Origin: Extensimonas perlucida
GTDB lineage: Bacteria; Pseudomonadota; Gammaproteobacteria; Burkholderiales; Burkholderiaceae_C
Assembly: GCF_007655255.1 (NCBI RefSeq)
Contig: NZ_VMYE01000001.1
Span: 310,001-374,000 of the forward strand
DNA: 64,000 bases
Reading direction: 5' to 3'
In this document: in pieces, positions 24,960 to 32,906 of the stretch
Layout of the letters: each line of letters starts with the position of its first letter
Position numbering within the stretch: position 1 is the first letter of the stretch
The notes under the pieces: generated by a model
The model's database searches: none
Seen by the model: the letters and a program-made list of their open reading frames with translations, nothing else
What the model was told of the DNA's origin: nothing
Made by a program: the position numbers and the translations under genes

Positions 24960-25946
24960 ATGAGCTTTTTCGCCATTTTGCTGGCCTTGCTGATCGAGCA
25001 GGCGCGCCCGCTTGCCCGTAGCAACCCTATCCATGCTGCTTTGCGCGCCTGGGTCTTGACCGTGGGCCGCAACTTCGACGCCGGCAAAGCCCACCATGGC
25101 TGGGTGGTGTGGAGCCTCACGGTGCTGCCGCCCGCATTGCTGGCGCTGCTCGTGCACTGGCTGCTGCTGGAGTGGGTGGGCTGGCCTGTGGCGGTGCTGT
25201 GGAACGTGGCCGTGCTCTACGTCACGCTGGGGTTCCGCCAGTTCAGCCACCACTTCACGCGCATCCGTGATGCCCTCGAAGAAGGCGACGAAGACACGGC
25301 ACGCGCGCGTCTCGCGCATTGGCAGCAGGTCGATGTCGGTGACTTGCCGCGCAGCGAGATCGTGCGCCATGTGATCGAATATTCGGTGCTGGCCGCGCAC
25401 CGCCATGTGTTTGGCGTGCTCGCCTGTTATTCCTTGCTGGCGGCTTTCGGCCTCGGGCCCGCGGGGGCCGTGCTCTACCGCATGGCCGAATTTGTCGCGC
25501 GCTTTTGGCGCCACAAAAACGTCAGCTTGGTCCAGCCGGCAAGCGAGGCTTTGCAGCGCGCGGCAATGCAGGCGTGGGCATTCATCGATTGGCTGCCGGC
25601 CCGCTTGACCGCGCTCAGCTTTGCCGTGGTGGGTGACTTCGAGGAGGCCGTGGAGGGCTGGCGTTTTTATGCGCAGCGTTTTCCGAACGACAACGACGGC
25701 GTGATCCTGGCAGCCACGGCGGGCGCGATCGACGTGCGCCTGGGGGGCGCCGCGCTCAAAGCCCGTGCCGAAGTGCCGTCGTTGCAGGACTTCGAAGCCG
25801 ATGCGGACATGGGCGACAGCGGCAGCACGCCAGGGCGCGAGGCCGAACTCGGTCATTTGCGCAGTGTGGTGGGCTTGGTGTGGCGCTCGGTGGTCGTCTG
25901 GCTGCTGTTGCTGGCCTTGCTGACTTTGGCGCGCTTGCTCGGCTGA
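24960..25946 (+). CDS. CobD/CbiB family membrane protein
   Basis: The 328-residue protein has several hydrophobic segments and matches the CobD/CbiB-like family found widely in betaproteobacteria. Landmarks are SFFAILLALLIEQARPL at the start, LEEGDEDTARARLAHW and a second half with ALSFAVVGDFEEAVEGWRFYAQ, equivalent to the CbiB motif that precedes its last helices. True CbiB makes adenosylcobinamide phosphate. No cobalamin genes are nearby and this subgroup may have another role. Confidence 0.8.
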   Translation: MSFFAILLALLIEQARPLARSNPIHAALRAWVLTVGRNFDAGKAHHGWVVWSLTVLPPALLALLVHWLLLEWVGWPVAVLWNVAVLYVTLGFRQFSHHFTRIRDALEEGDEDTARARLAHWQQVDVGDLPRSEIVRHVIEYSVLAAHRHVFGVLACYSLLAAFGLGPAGAVLYRMAEFVARFWRHKNVSLVQPASEALQRAAMQAWAFIDWLPARLTALSFAVVGDFEEAVEGWRFYAQRFPNDNDGVILAATAGAIDVRLGGAALKARAEVPSLQDFEADADMGDSGSTPGREAELGHLRSVVGLVWRSVVVWLLLLALLTLARLLG

Positions 25947-26041
25947 GGGCACACAAAGTTACGTCCTTTATGCGCCGTGGTGCTTGGGCCCGCGCCTGGT
26001 TTGCTCCAAACGGCGGCCATCACTTTTTTGGGAGGAACATC

Positions 26042-26542
26042 GTGAAGCTTCGATTTTTGGGGTGCCCTGCGTGGGCCGGCGCTTTGGCCTTGACGGCTCT
26101 GACAGTGGCCCATGGTGCCCACGCGCAGACTTACATCAACGCGACCGTCGGCGGCGAACTGTCGCCGGGCGTCTATGGCCGCGTCGATATCGGCAACGGG
26201 CCGCCACCTGCGGTGATCTATCCGCAACCGGTGATCATCCATCGCCCTGCCGTGCTGCTGCCGCGCTCGCCGATCTATCTCTACGTGCCGCCGGGCCATG
26301 CAAAAAACTGGAGCCGTTACTGCTCTCGCTACGCCGCATGCGATCAGCCAGTGTATTTTGTGAAAGAGCCGTCGCGCCGCGCGCCTCCAGCCTATGGGCC
26401 AGCGCCTGCGTACCGTCACGATGGCTACGGCCCCCACGAGAATCCTCATGACCGTGGGCGCAAAAATGGCCGTGATCATGGGGACGAGCGTGGCAAGGGC
26501 CATGGCAATGGCCGTGGAAACGGGGCCGGCCGCCACGACTGA
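26042..26542 (+). CDS. Secreted basic protein of unknown function
   Basis: The 166-residue product begins at GTG behind a strong GGGAGGA site. It has a signal peptide (about residues 1-29, ending AHGAHAQ) and a conserved-looking domain TYINATVGGELSPGVYGRVDIGNGPPPAVIY, with CSRYAACDQPVYFV where two Cys may pair. The last 45 residues are rich in Gly, Arg, His, Asp and Asn (GKGHGNGRGNGAG) and probably disordered. Export to the periplasm is inferred. Similar proteins are common in Comamonadaceae but I know no function. Confidence 0.7.
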   Translation: MKLRFLGCPAWAGALALTALTVAHGAHAQTYINATVGGELSPGVYGRVDIGNGPPPAVIYPQPVIIHRPAVLLPRSPIYLYVPPGHAKNWSRYCSRYAACDQPVYFVKEPSRRAPPAYGPAPAYRHDGYGPHENPHDRGRKNGRDHGDERGKGHGNGRGNGAGRHD

Positions 26543-26600
26543 GCCGGGCGCTGTGGAGGCCGGTTCCTGGGTCCCGGTTCTTCTTTCCCGCCTCCCGGCG

Positions 26601-27023
26601 CTACTCCACCACTTCACCGCGCAGCGCGCGCACTTCGGCGCGCAGCACGCGCACATCCTCGCGCAGCAAAATGAGTTCCTGCATCAGCGCTTCTTCGATC
26701 TGATTTTCTTCGACCTCCACCTTTTTCTCGACGAAGATCGCCGCGAGCGAGGCCGTGGCGATCGACAGCACGGCCAGCCCGAGCAGCACCACGATGACGG
26801 CAAACACGCGCGAAAAATGGGTGCTCGGAACCAGATCGCCATAACCCACCGTGGCGGCGGTGGTGAAGGCAAGCCATAAGCCGTCTGAAAAGGTTTCGAC
26901 CTGGGGGTCGAGCATCCAAAAACCCATGCCGCCCAAGCCCAGGATCAGCGAACACAAAATCAGTGAATAAACCACGCCCTGCCGGGCCAGGTGGATTCTT
27001 TTGGATGGGGCGGGTCGTTTCAT
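26601..27023 (-). CDS. Two-helix potassium channel family protein
   Basis: The 140-residue protein fits the Ion_trans_2 pattern. A first membrane helix (about residues 17-40) is followed by a pore loop with the K+ selectivity sequence TVGYGD, then a second helix (about 70-95) and a charged coiled coil of about 45 residues with repeated LRxEVRxLRGEV. It would form a tetrameric K+ channel in the inner membrane. No RCK domain is present. An in-frame ATG at 27044 would add seven residues; neither start has a decisive ribosome-binding site. Confidence 0.85.
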   Translation of the reverse strand: MKRPAPSKRIHLARQGVVYSLILCSLILGLGGMGFWMLDPQVETFSDGLWLAFTTAATVGYGDLVPSTHFSRVFAVIVVLLGLAVLSIATASLAAIFVEKKVEVEENQIEEALMQELILLREDVRVLRAEVRALRGEVVE

Positions 27024-27127
27024 GGTGGCAGTGGGGGCGCGCATGCGGTATGCCCGCACATTATTGATTGCCTGGCTGAGCGACAATAGCCGCGCCGCAT
27101 TCACTATGCTTTTGGGAATTTTCTACG

Positions 27128-28273
27128 ATGAAACGCTTCTGGCTGCTGTTTGCCCAAACCGTTACGGTATGCGTCGCGGTGTATTTCGTGATCGCCACCT
27201 TGCAGCCAGGCTGGGTACGGCAATCTCCCTGGTCATCCGGGGCCGGCGTGGCGCTGTTCGAGGCACCACCCAGTGCCAGCACTGCGCCCCCGCCGGGGAG
27301 CTTCCGTGCCGCGGTGCACAAGGCCCTGCCGGCCGTGGTGAGCATCACCACGAGCAAAGAGGTGCGCACTCCACGGGCCAACGACCCGTGGTTCCGCTTT
27401 TTCTTCGGTGACATCCCCAACCAGACCCAGATCGGTTTGGGCAGCGGCGTGATCGTCAGCGCGACAGGCTACGTCCTCACCAATAATCACGTCGTCGAAG
27501 GCGCGGACGAGATCGACGTCTCGCTCATGGACGGGCGCCGCAGCCGTGCGCGCGTGGTGGGCACGGACCCGGACACCGACCTTGCCGTGCTCAAGATCGA
27601 CCTCGACAAACTGCCCGTGATCGTGCTGGGCCATTCCGACGGCCTCGATGTGGGCGATCAGGTGCTGGCCATAGGCAACCCTTTCGGCGTCGGCCAGACC
27701 GTCACGGGCGGCATCGTGAGCGCGCTGGGGCGCAACCAGCTCGGCATCAACACGTTCGAAAACTTCATCCAGACCGACGCTGCGATCAACCCGGGCAACT
27801 CGGGTGGCGCGCTGATCGACGTGCAGGGCAACCTCGTGGGCATCAACACCGCCATTTATTCGCGTTCGGGCGGCAGCATGGGCATAGGCTTTGCCATTCC
27901 CGTGGCCACGGCCAGGCAGGTGCTCGAAGGCATCGTCAAAGAGGGCCAGGTGACGCGCGGCTGGATCGGCGTGGAGCCCAATGAACTCTCGCCCGAACTG
28001 GCCCAGACCTTCGGCGTCAAGGCAAACCGGGGCGTGATCATCACGGGTGTGTTGCAGGGCGGCCCGGCCGCACGCGCGGGCATACGCCCTGGCGACGTGA
28101 TTTTGCAGGTGGACGGAAAGCCCGTTTCGCACGTGCCCGAGCTGCTCAACATGGTCGCGGCGCTCAAGCCGGGGGCACCTAGCACTTTCGCCGTGCAGCG
28201 CGGTGATGAAACGCTGGAGCTCAAGGTCGTGCCGGACCTGCGCCCGCGCATGCCACGCCCGGCGCTGCGTTAG
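27128..28273 (+). CDS. DegS/DegQ-like periplasmic serine protease with one PDZ domain
   Basis: This HtrA-family protease has 381 residues: a single N-terminal membrane anchor (about residues 5-26), a trypsin-like domain with the triad His121 (TNNHVVEG), Asp151 (DTDLAVLK) and Ser225 (GNSGGAL), and one PDZ domain (from about 285, GVIITGVLQGGPAARAGIRPGD). One PDZ and a retained anchor make it closer to DegS than to DegP. DegS-type enzymes cut the anti-sigma factor RseA in the envelope stress response; its target here is not shown. The last 53 bp overlap the end of the convergent mnmH. Confidence 0.92.
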   Translation: MKRFWLLFAQTVTVCVAVYFVIATLQPGWVRQSPWSSGAGVALFEAPPSASTAPPPGSFRAAVHKALPAVVSITTSKEVRTPRANDPWFRFFFGDIPNQTQIGLGSGVIVSATGYVLTNNHVVEGADEIDVSLMDGRRSRARVVGTDPDTDLAVLKIDLDKLPVIVLGHSDGLDVGDQVLAIGNPFGVGQTVTGGIVSALGRNQLGINTFENFIQTDAAINPGNSGGALIDVQGNLVGINTAIYSRSGGSMGIGFAIPVATARQVLEGIVKEGQVTRGWIGVEPNELSPELAQTFGVKANRGVIITGVLQGGPAARAGIRPGDVILQVDGKPVSHVPELLNMVAALKPGAPSTFAVQRGDETLELKVVPDLRPRMPRPALR

Positions 28274-29345
28274 TCAGCTGTCGGTCAGCTGTTTCCAGGG
28301 CGAGAATCTGCCGCGCCAGTGTGTCTATGTGCGCTGGCGTGAGGGCCTCCGTGTTCACAGTGTGGCGTTGCGGCCATTGGTAAAGGTGGGTGTTTTGCGA
28401 GCGCGCGTACAGCGGGTCGTAGTGCAGCGCTATCAGCTCGGCAAACAGTGGCGCCAAGGCGCGCTCCTGCGCCCAGGCTTGCCAGCGTGCGATCACCTGC
28501 TTGCCGTGCAATTCCTTGAGCGCCGCGATGCGCTTGGCCAGCAGCGCGGGGTCGTCGCCCAGGTGCGCGTAGTCGCGCAGCAAAAAATCCAGCCGTGCGG
28601 GCGTGTCGGCCTGGATTTCGATGCAAGGGCTGGCGCGCAGGCGCTGCACCAGGGGCTGCGGCACATTCAGGCAGCCTATGCGTGCGCTCTCGGCTTCGAT
28701 GAAGATGGGGCGGCGCGTGTCCAGCGCCTGCATGGCATGTGCGAGCCGGGTTTCAAAGGCGGTCTGCGTGGGCTGGGCCACGCCGGGCAGGGCGCCCAGC
28801 ACCGAGCCGCGGTGCTGCGCGAGCGCTTCCAGGTCCAGCACCTGCGCGCCTTGCGCCGCCAGCGCCTGCAGCACACGCGTTTTGGCGCTCCCCGTGGGGC
28901 CGCAGAGCACGCGCAGGTCGAGCCGCGGCGGCAGGGTTGCTAGCTGGTGCAGCACGTGCCGGCGCCAGGTCTTGTAGCCGCCCGCCAGTTGCTGGGCATC
29001 CCAGCCCACCATGCGCAGCCAGGTCACCATAGCGCCGCTGCGCAGACCGCCGCGCCAGCAATACACGAGCGGACGCCATTGCGCCGGGCGCTCGGCAAAC
29101 TGCGTGCGCAGGTGGTGCGCCAGATTGGCCGCCACCATGGCCGCGCCCACGCGCCGCGCCTCGAAAGGGCCTTGCTGTTTGTAAAGAGTGCCGACGATGC
29201 GGCGCTCTTCGTCATCGAGCACGGGGCAATTGATGGCACCGGGGATGTGGTCGCGCGCAAATTCTGCCGGCGAGCGTGCGTCGATGATGGCATCGAAGCG
29301 GTGGAGCGCATCCACGGAAACGGGGCCACGCTGGTTCATGGCCAT
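28221..29345 (-). CDS. mnmH: tRNA 2-selenouridine synthase
   Basis: MnmH (SelU/YbbB) replaces sulfur by selenium at the wobble 2-thiouridine of tRNA-Lys, -Glu and -Gln, using selenophosphate and a geranylated intermediate. The 374 residues hold an N-terminal rhodanese domain with the catalytic Cys in YCWRGGLRSGAM (about residue 96) and a P-loop domain with LCGPTGSAKT (about residue 150). The last residues (from about 357) are read from DNA that also encodes the DegS-like C-terminus on the other strand and probably have no fixed function. It is divergent from selD, whose product supplies its substrate. Confidence 0.95.
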   Translation of the reverse strand: MAMNQRGPVSVDALHRFDAIIDARSPAEFARDHIPGAINCPVLDDEERRIVGTLYKQQGPFEARRVGAAMVAANLAHHLRTQFAERPAQWRPLVYCWRGGLRSGAMVTWLRMVGWDAQQLAGGYKTWRRHVLHQLATLPPRLDLRVLCGPTGSAKTRVLQALAAQGAQVLDLEALAQHRGSVLGALPGVAQPTQTAFETRLAHAMQALDTRRPIFIEAESARIGCLNVPQPLVQRLRASPCIEIQADTPARLDFLLRDYAHLGDDPALLAKRIAALKELHGKQVIARWQAWAQERALAPLFAELIALHYDPLYARSQNTHLYQWPQRHTVNTEALTPAHIDTLARQILALETADRQLTNAAPGVACAGAGPARP

Positions 29346-29369
29346 GGCGCAAAAGCAAGGGCTGGCAAA

Positions 29370-30446
29370 ATGACTGGCACTATGACGGAGTTACAAAACA
29401 TTCGACTGACGCAATTTGCGCATGGAGGTGGCTGCGGCTGCAAGATCGCGCCGGGCCTGCTCAGCGAGATTCTGGCACGTGCGCCGCAGGGCCTGGTGCC
29501 GCCCGAGCTGATCGTGGGCACCGAAACCAGCGACGACGCGGCCGTGTACCGGCTGAACGCCGAGCAGGCGCTGGTGGCGACGACGGACTTTTTCACGCCC
29601 ATCGTCGATGATCCGTATGACTTTGGCCGCATTGCCGCCACGAATGCGCTCTCCGACATCTACGCCATGGGCGCGCGCCCCATTTTGGCGCTCGCGCTCG
29701 TGGGCATGCCCATCGCCAAGCTGCCGCCCGAAGTCATAGGCCGCGTGCTCGAAGGTGGGGCGGCCGTGTGCCGCGACGCCGGCATCCCCATTGCGGGCGG
29801 GCATTCGATCGACGTGCTCGAGCCGATCTACGGTCTGGTCGCGCTGGGCCTGGTACACCCCGAGCGCGTGCGCCGCAACGCCGATGCGCAGCCGGGTGAC
29901 GCGCTCGTGCTGGGCAAACCGCTGGGCGTGGGCGTGCTGTCGGCCGCGCTCAAGCAAGGGCTGCTGGACGAAGCCGGCTACGCCGAGATGCTGCGCCACA
30001 CCACCCAGCTCAACCGCGTGGGCGCGGCGCTGGGCGAGCTCGCGGGCGTGCACGCGATGACCGACGTCACCGGCTTTGGTCTGGGCGGGCATTTGCTTGA
30101 AATGTGCCGCGGCTCGGGCCTGTCGGCACGCCTGCATCTGGCGCAACTGCCCTTGATTGCCGCCGCCCAGGGCTTTGTCGCGCAAGGCGTGGTCACGGGC
30201 GCGTCGGGCCGCAACTGGGCATCGTACGGCGCGCAGGTGCAGTGGCCCGAGGCCGCCCCGCCGTGGTTGCGCCACATGATCACCGACCCGCAAACCAGCG
30301 GCGGCCTGCTCGTGAGCTGTGCGCCCGAGGCGCTGGGCGCGGTGCTGCAAGCCTTCCACGAAGCAGGCTTTGCGCACGCCGCCGCCATCGGTGAAATGTG
30401 TCAACCATTGGAAAGCTCGGCAGCGGGAATTGAGTGCGTGCTCTGA
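29370..30446 (+). CDS. selD: Selenide, water dikinase (selenophosphate synthetase)
   Basis: SelD makes selenophosphate from selenide and ATP. The 358-residue protein has the active-site loop FAHGGGCGCKIAP (Cys22 and Lys25, equivalent to Cys17 and Lys20 of E. coli; Cys, not selenocysteine), then TETSDDAAVY, TTDFFTPIVDDPYDFGRIAATNALSD split over the ATP site, GGHSIDVLEPIYGL and TDVTGFGLGGHL. The start at 29370 has AAGG upstream at good spacing; ATG at 29382 is also possible. Only 24 bp separate it from divergent mnmH, so their promoters overlap. No selA or selB is in the window. Confidence 0.96.
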   Translation: MTGTMTELQNIRLTQFAHGGGCGCKIAPGLLSEILARAPQGLVPPELIVGTETSDDAAVYRLNAEQALVATTDFFTPIVDDPYDFGRIAATNALSDIYAMGARPILALALVGMPIAKLPPEVIGRVLEGGAAVCRDAGIPIAGGHSIDVLEPIYGLVALGLVHPERVRRNADAQPGDALVLGKPLGVGVLSAALKQGLLDEAGYAEMLRHTTQLNRVGAALGELAGVHAMTDVTGFGLGGHLLEMCRGSGLSARLHLAQLPLIAAAQGFVAQGVVTGASGRNWASYGAQVQWPEAAPPWLRHMITDPQTSGGLLVSCAPEALGAVLQAFHEAGFAHAAAIGEMCQPLESSAAGIECVL

Positions 30447-30526
30447 ATGAGAGAGCGAACGGGCGGCCCGGCAGCAGCCAGCCCCCGTGCAGGGGTACGA
30501 AGCGCTACCGCTGGGTCTATCAGGAT

Positions 30527-31162
30527 TCAGGCGGCGCGCGCTGGCGGTGGCGCTTCCAGCATGCGCGCCACGTAGCGCGCAATCAAGTCCACTTCGAGGT
30601 TCACGCGCGCACCGGCCTGCAGATACTGCAAGGCCGTGTTCTGCACCGTGTGCGGGATCAGGTTGATGCTGAGCTCGCAGCCAGCGGGCAAGTCGGCGGT
30701 GCGGTTCACGGTCAGGCTCACGCCGTTGACGGTGATCGAGCCCTTGTAGGCCAGATAGCGCGCGAGCTCCTGCGGCGCCAGGATGCGCAGCTCCCAGCTT
30801 TCGCCCACGGGCGCAAAGTGGCGCACCTGCCCGATGCCATCGACGTGGCCCGAAACCAAATGGCCCCCGAGCCGGTCGTTGGCGCGCAGGGCTTTCTCGA
30901 GGTTCACCGGGCCCGGCGCGTCGAGCCCCGCGGTCTTGGCGAGCGATTCGGCCGAGACATCGACGCTGAATTGCTGCTGCGCCGCGTCCAGCGCGGTCAC
31001 GGTCATGCAGGCCCCGTTGAGTGCGATGCTGTCGCCCAAACCCACGTCGTCGAGGTAGTGCGCCGGGGTTGCGATGGTCAAGCGCTTGCCATGCGTGGGC
31101 GAATCGCCCAGGGTTTGCACGGTGGTGATGCGGCCTAGGCCGGTGATGATGCCTGTGAACAT
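30527..31162 (-). CDS. ribE: Riboflavin synthase, alpha chain
   Basis: It dismutates two 6,7-dimethyl-8-ribityllumazines into riboflavin. The 211 residues consist of two lumazine-binding repeats: MFTGIITGLGRI, NGACMTV and GGHLVSGHVDGIG in the first half, and the second repeat with YKGSITVNGVSLTVN. The length is typical. It lies 52 bp after ribD on the minus strand. No FMN riboswitch was recognised upstream. Confidence 0.96.
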   Translation of the reverse strand: MFTGIITGLGRITTVQTLGDSPTHGKRLTIATPAHYLDDVGLGDSIALNGACMTVTALDAAQQQFSVDVSAESLAKTAGLDAPGPVNLEKALRANDRLGGHLVSGHVDGIGQVRHFAPVGESWELRILAPQELARYLAYKGSITVNGVSLTVNRTADLPAGCELSINLIPHTVQNTALQYLQAGARVNLEVDLIARYVARMLEAPPPARAA

Positions 31163-31214
31163 GGCGCTATTCTCTCTCGAATCTGGCGTAACCCCGTCGC
31201 CGTTCAACGCGTTG

Positions 31215-32384
31215 TCAAGGCGCCGCAGGCGTGCCGCCCTGGCGGAGTGGGGTCTCAAACTGGTCGCGCCCGGGGAGGCGCGCCAGCACGCGCAGGTCTG
31301 GGCCCAGCATATCGGCCGACTTGAACTCCAGCGCAATGCCCTGCGCCAGCTCGGTCAGGGGCGCCCAATCGGCCATGCCTCGGCCAGGGCCCAGCAGCTT
31401 GGGGGCCAGGTAAATCAGCAGCTCATCCACCAGGCCTTCTTGTAGCAGCGCGCCATTGAGCTGGTGTCCGGCCTCCACATGCAATTCATTGACCTCACGC
31501 TGGCCCAAATCGCGCAGCATGGCCGCGAGGTCCACCTTGCCGGCCTTGGCCGGGCGTTGGTCTGGCAGCAAGATCACCGTAGCACCGCGTGCCTCCAGGG
31601 CGGCCTGCCTGGCGGCATGCGGCACAGCGGCATAAATGAACACACCGCGGCCGGGGACGAAAAGCTGCGCGTCGGGCGGTGTCTGCAGGCGACTGTCCAC
31701 CACCACCACGTGCGGCTGGCGCGGCGCTTCCACCAGGCGCACATCCAGCCGTGGGTCGTCTGCCAGCACCGTGCCTATCCCCGTCAGCACGGCGCTGGCA
31801 CGGGCGCGCCAGGCGTGGCCGTCGGTGCGTGCCAGTGCGGAAGTGATCCATTGGCTGTTGCCATTGTGCAAGGCGGTGGTGCCGTCGAGCGATGCGGCCA
31901 CTTTCAGCCGCACCCAGGGCGTTTGGCGCAGCATACGGCTGAAAAAACCGATGTTGAGCTCGCGCGTGGCCACGGCCAGCGGATCGTCGGGTGCCAGCAC
32001 ATGCGCCGTTATGCCCGCCGCCTGCAGGCGCGCAATGCCTTGACCCGCCACGCGCGGGTTCGGGTCTTGCTGGGCCACCACAACCTTGGCAATGCCGGAG
32101 CGGATCAGCGCATCGCAGCATGGGGGCGTGCGGCCAAAGTGGGAGCAAGGCTCGAGCGTGACGAACGCCGTGGCGCCACGCACGTCGTGACCATGCTCTT
32201 GCGCCGCACGCAAGGCCATGACTTCGGCATGCGGGCCACCGACGCGCTGCGTGTGTCCCTGGCCGAGCACCTGGCCGTGCGCATCGACGATCACGCAGCC
32301 CACGCGTGGATTGGGGTTGGAGAGAAATGTCGCCTGCTCGGCCAATTGCAGCGCTTGCTGCATGAAGTGGAAAGTGCTTGCCAT
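31215..32384 (-). CDS. ribD: Bifunctional riboflavin biosynthesis deaminase/reductase
   Basis: RibD deaminates and then reduces the pyrimidine intermediate after GTP cyclohydrolase II. The 389 residues comprise an N-terminal deaminase domain with the zinc motifs PHAEVMAL and PCSHFGRTPPCCDAL (about residues 51-90). A C-terminal reductase domain follows from about residue 150 (RLKVAASLDGTTAL, GIGTVLADDPRLDVR, ELHVEAGHQLNGALL). Length is slightly above the family usual of about 370. It is the first gene of a ribD-ribE pair. Confidence 0.96.
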   Translation of the reverse strand: MASTFHFMQQALQLAEQATFLSNPNPRVGCVIVDAHGQVLGQGHTQRVGGPHAEVMALRAAQEHGHDVRGATAFVTLEPCSHFGRTPPCCDALIRSGIAKVVVAQQDPNPRVAGQGIARLQAAGITAHVLAPDDPLAVATRELNIGFFSRMLRQTPWVRLKVAASLDGTTALHNGNSQWITSALARTDGHAWRARASAVLTGIGTVLADDPRLDVRLVEAPRQPHVVVVDSRLQTPPDAQLFVPGRGVFIYAAVPHAARQAALEARGATVILLPDQRPAKAGKVDLAAMLRDLGQREVNELHVEAGHQLNGALLQEGLVDELLIYLAPKLLGPGRGMADWAPLTELAQGIALEFKSADMLGPDLRVLARLPGRDQFETPLRQGGTPAAP

Positions 32385-32423
32385 GGGGCCGAATGCTAAG
32401 GCAGCACGCTGAGGTAGGCTTCT

Positions 32424-32879
32424 TTATTTGTCCCAACACTCTGCAATGGCGTTGGCTGCAGGCACGGTGGCAGAAGCGACGCCGCGTACCCCCGTGTGTG
32501 TCAACGTCAGGTTGCCACACTTATCGCCCACCTGCCCATTCGCAGGAGTCGCCGTCAACGTGAAGGCAGTGCCTGACGCGGCGCTGGCGGGCGGAGATTG
32601 GACGGCTACGGTGTAACGCCCTGACGGTACGCTAGTGAGTGTGGTAGGGAAAGAAGCCGTCAAAGGATAGGTGCCTGTTGCCGTGGCCGCACGTTCCATC
32701 CACTGAGCCCCCTGCAAGAGGGCGCCACGGGCTTCGGCGCGGTAACCGCGGCGCACGTACTCTCTGTAGCTTGGAAGGGCAATTGCCGCCAGAATGGCCA
32801 CGACTGCAACCACGATCATCAATTCGATTAGCGTAAAACCGCGTTGACTTTCATTGCGCAAATTCAGACATTTCATCAA
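32424..32879 (-). CDS. pilE: Type IV pilin PilE-like protein
   Basis: The 151-residue protein has a short prepilin leader cut in [25 protein letters not shown], with Glu5 present, then the hydrophobic assembly helix and a small globular domain. Two Cys near the end (CGN...AECWDK) may form the D-loop disulfide. PilD would process it. It is the last gene of the minor-pilin operon, 27 bp after pilY1, the place of PilE-type minor pilins that prime pilus assembly. It is probably not the major pilin. Confidence 0.9.
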   Translation of the reverse strand: MMKCLNLRNESQRGFTLIELMIVVAVVAILAAIALPSYREYVRRGYRAEARGALLQGAQWMERAATATGTYPLTASFPTTLTSVPSGRYTVAVQSPPASAASGTAFTLTATPANGQVGDKCGNLTLTHTGVRGVASATVPAANAIAECWDK

Positions 32880-32906
32880 ATTGCTCCGGTTGTTCAGGCG
32901 AGCGCT

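Noticed and set aside
32385-32423. FMN riboswitch upstream of ribD/ribE
   Set aside because: The minus-strand leader of ribD lies in the 40-bp gap and the start of pilE context; no conserved FMN aptamer sequence was seen there or before ribE.
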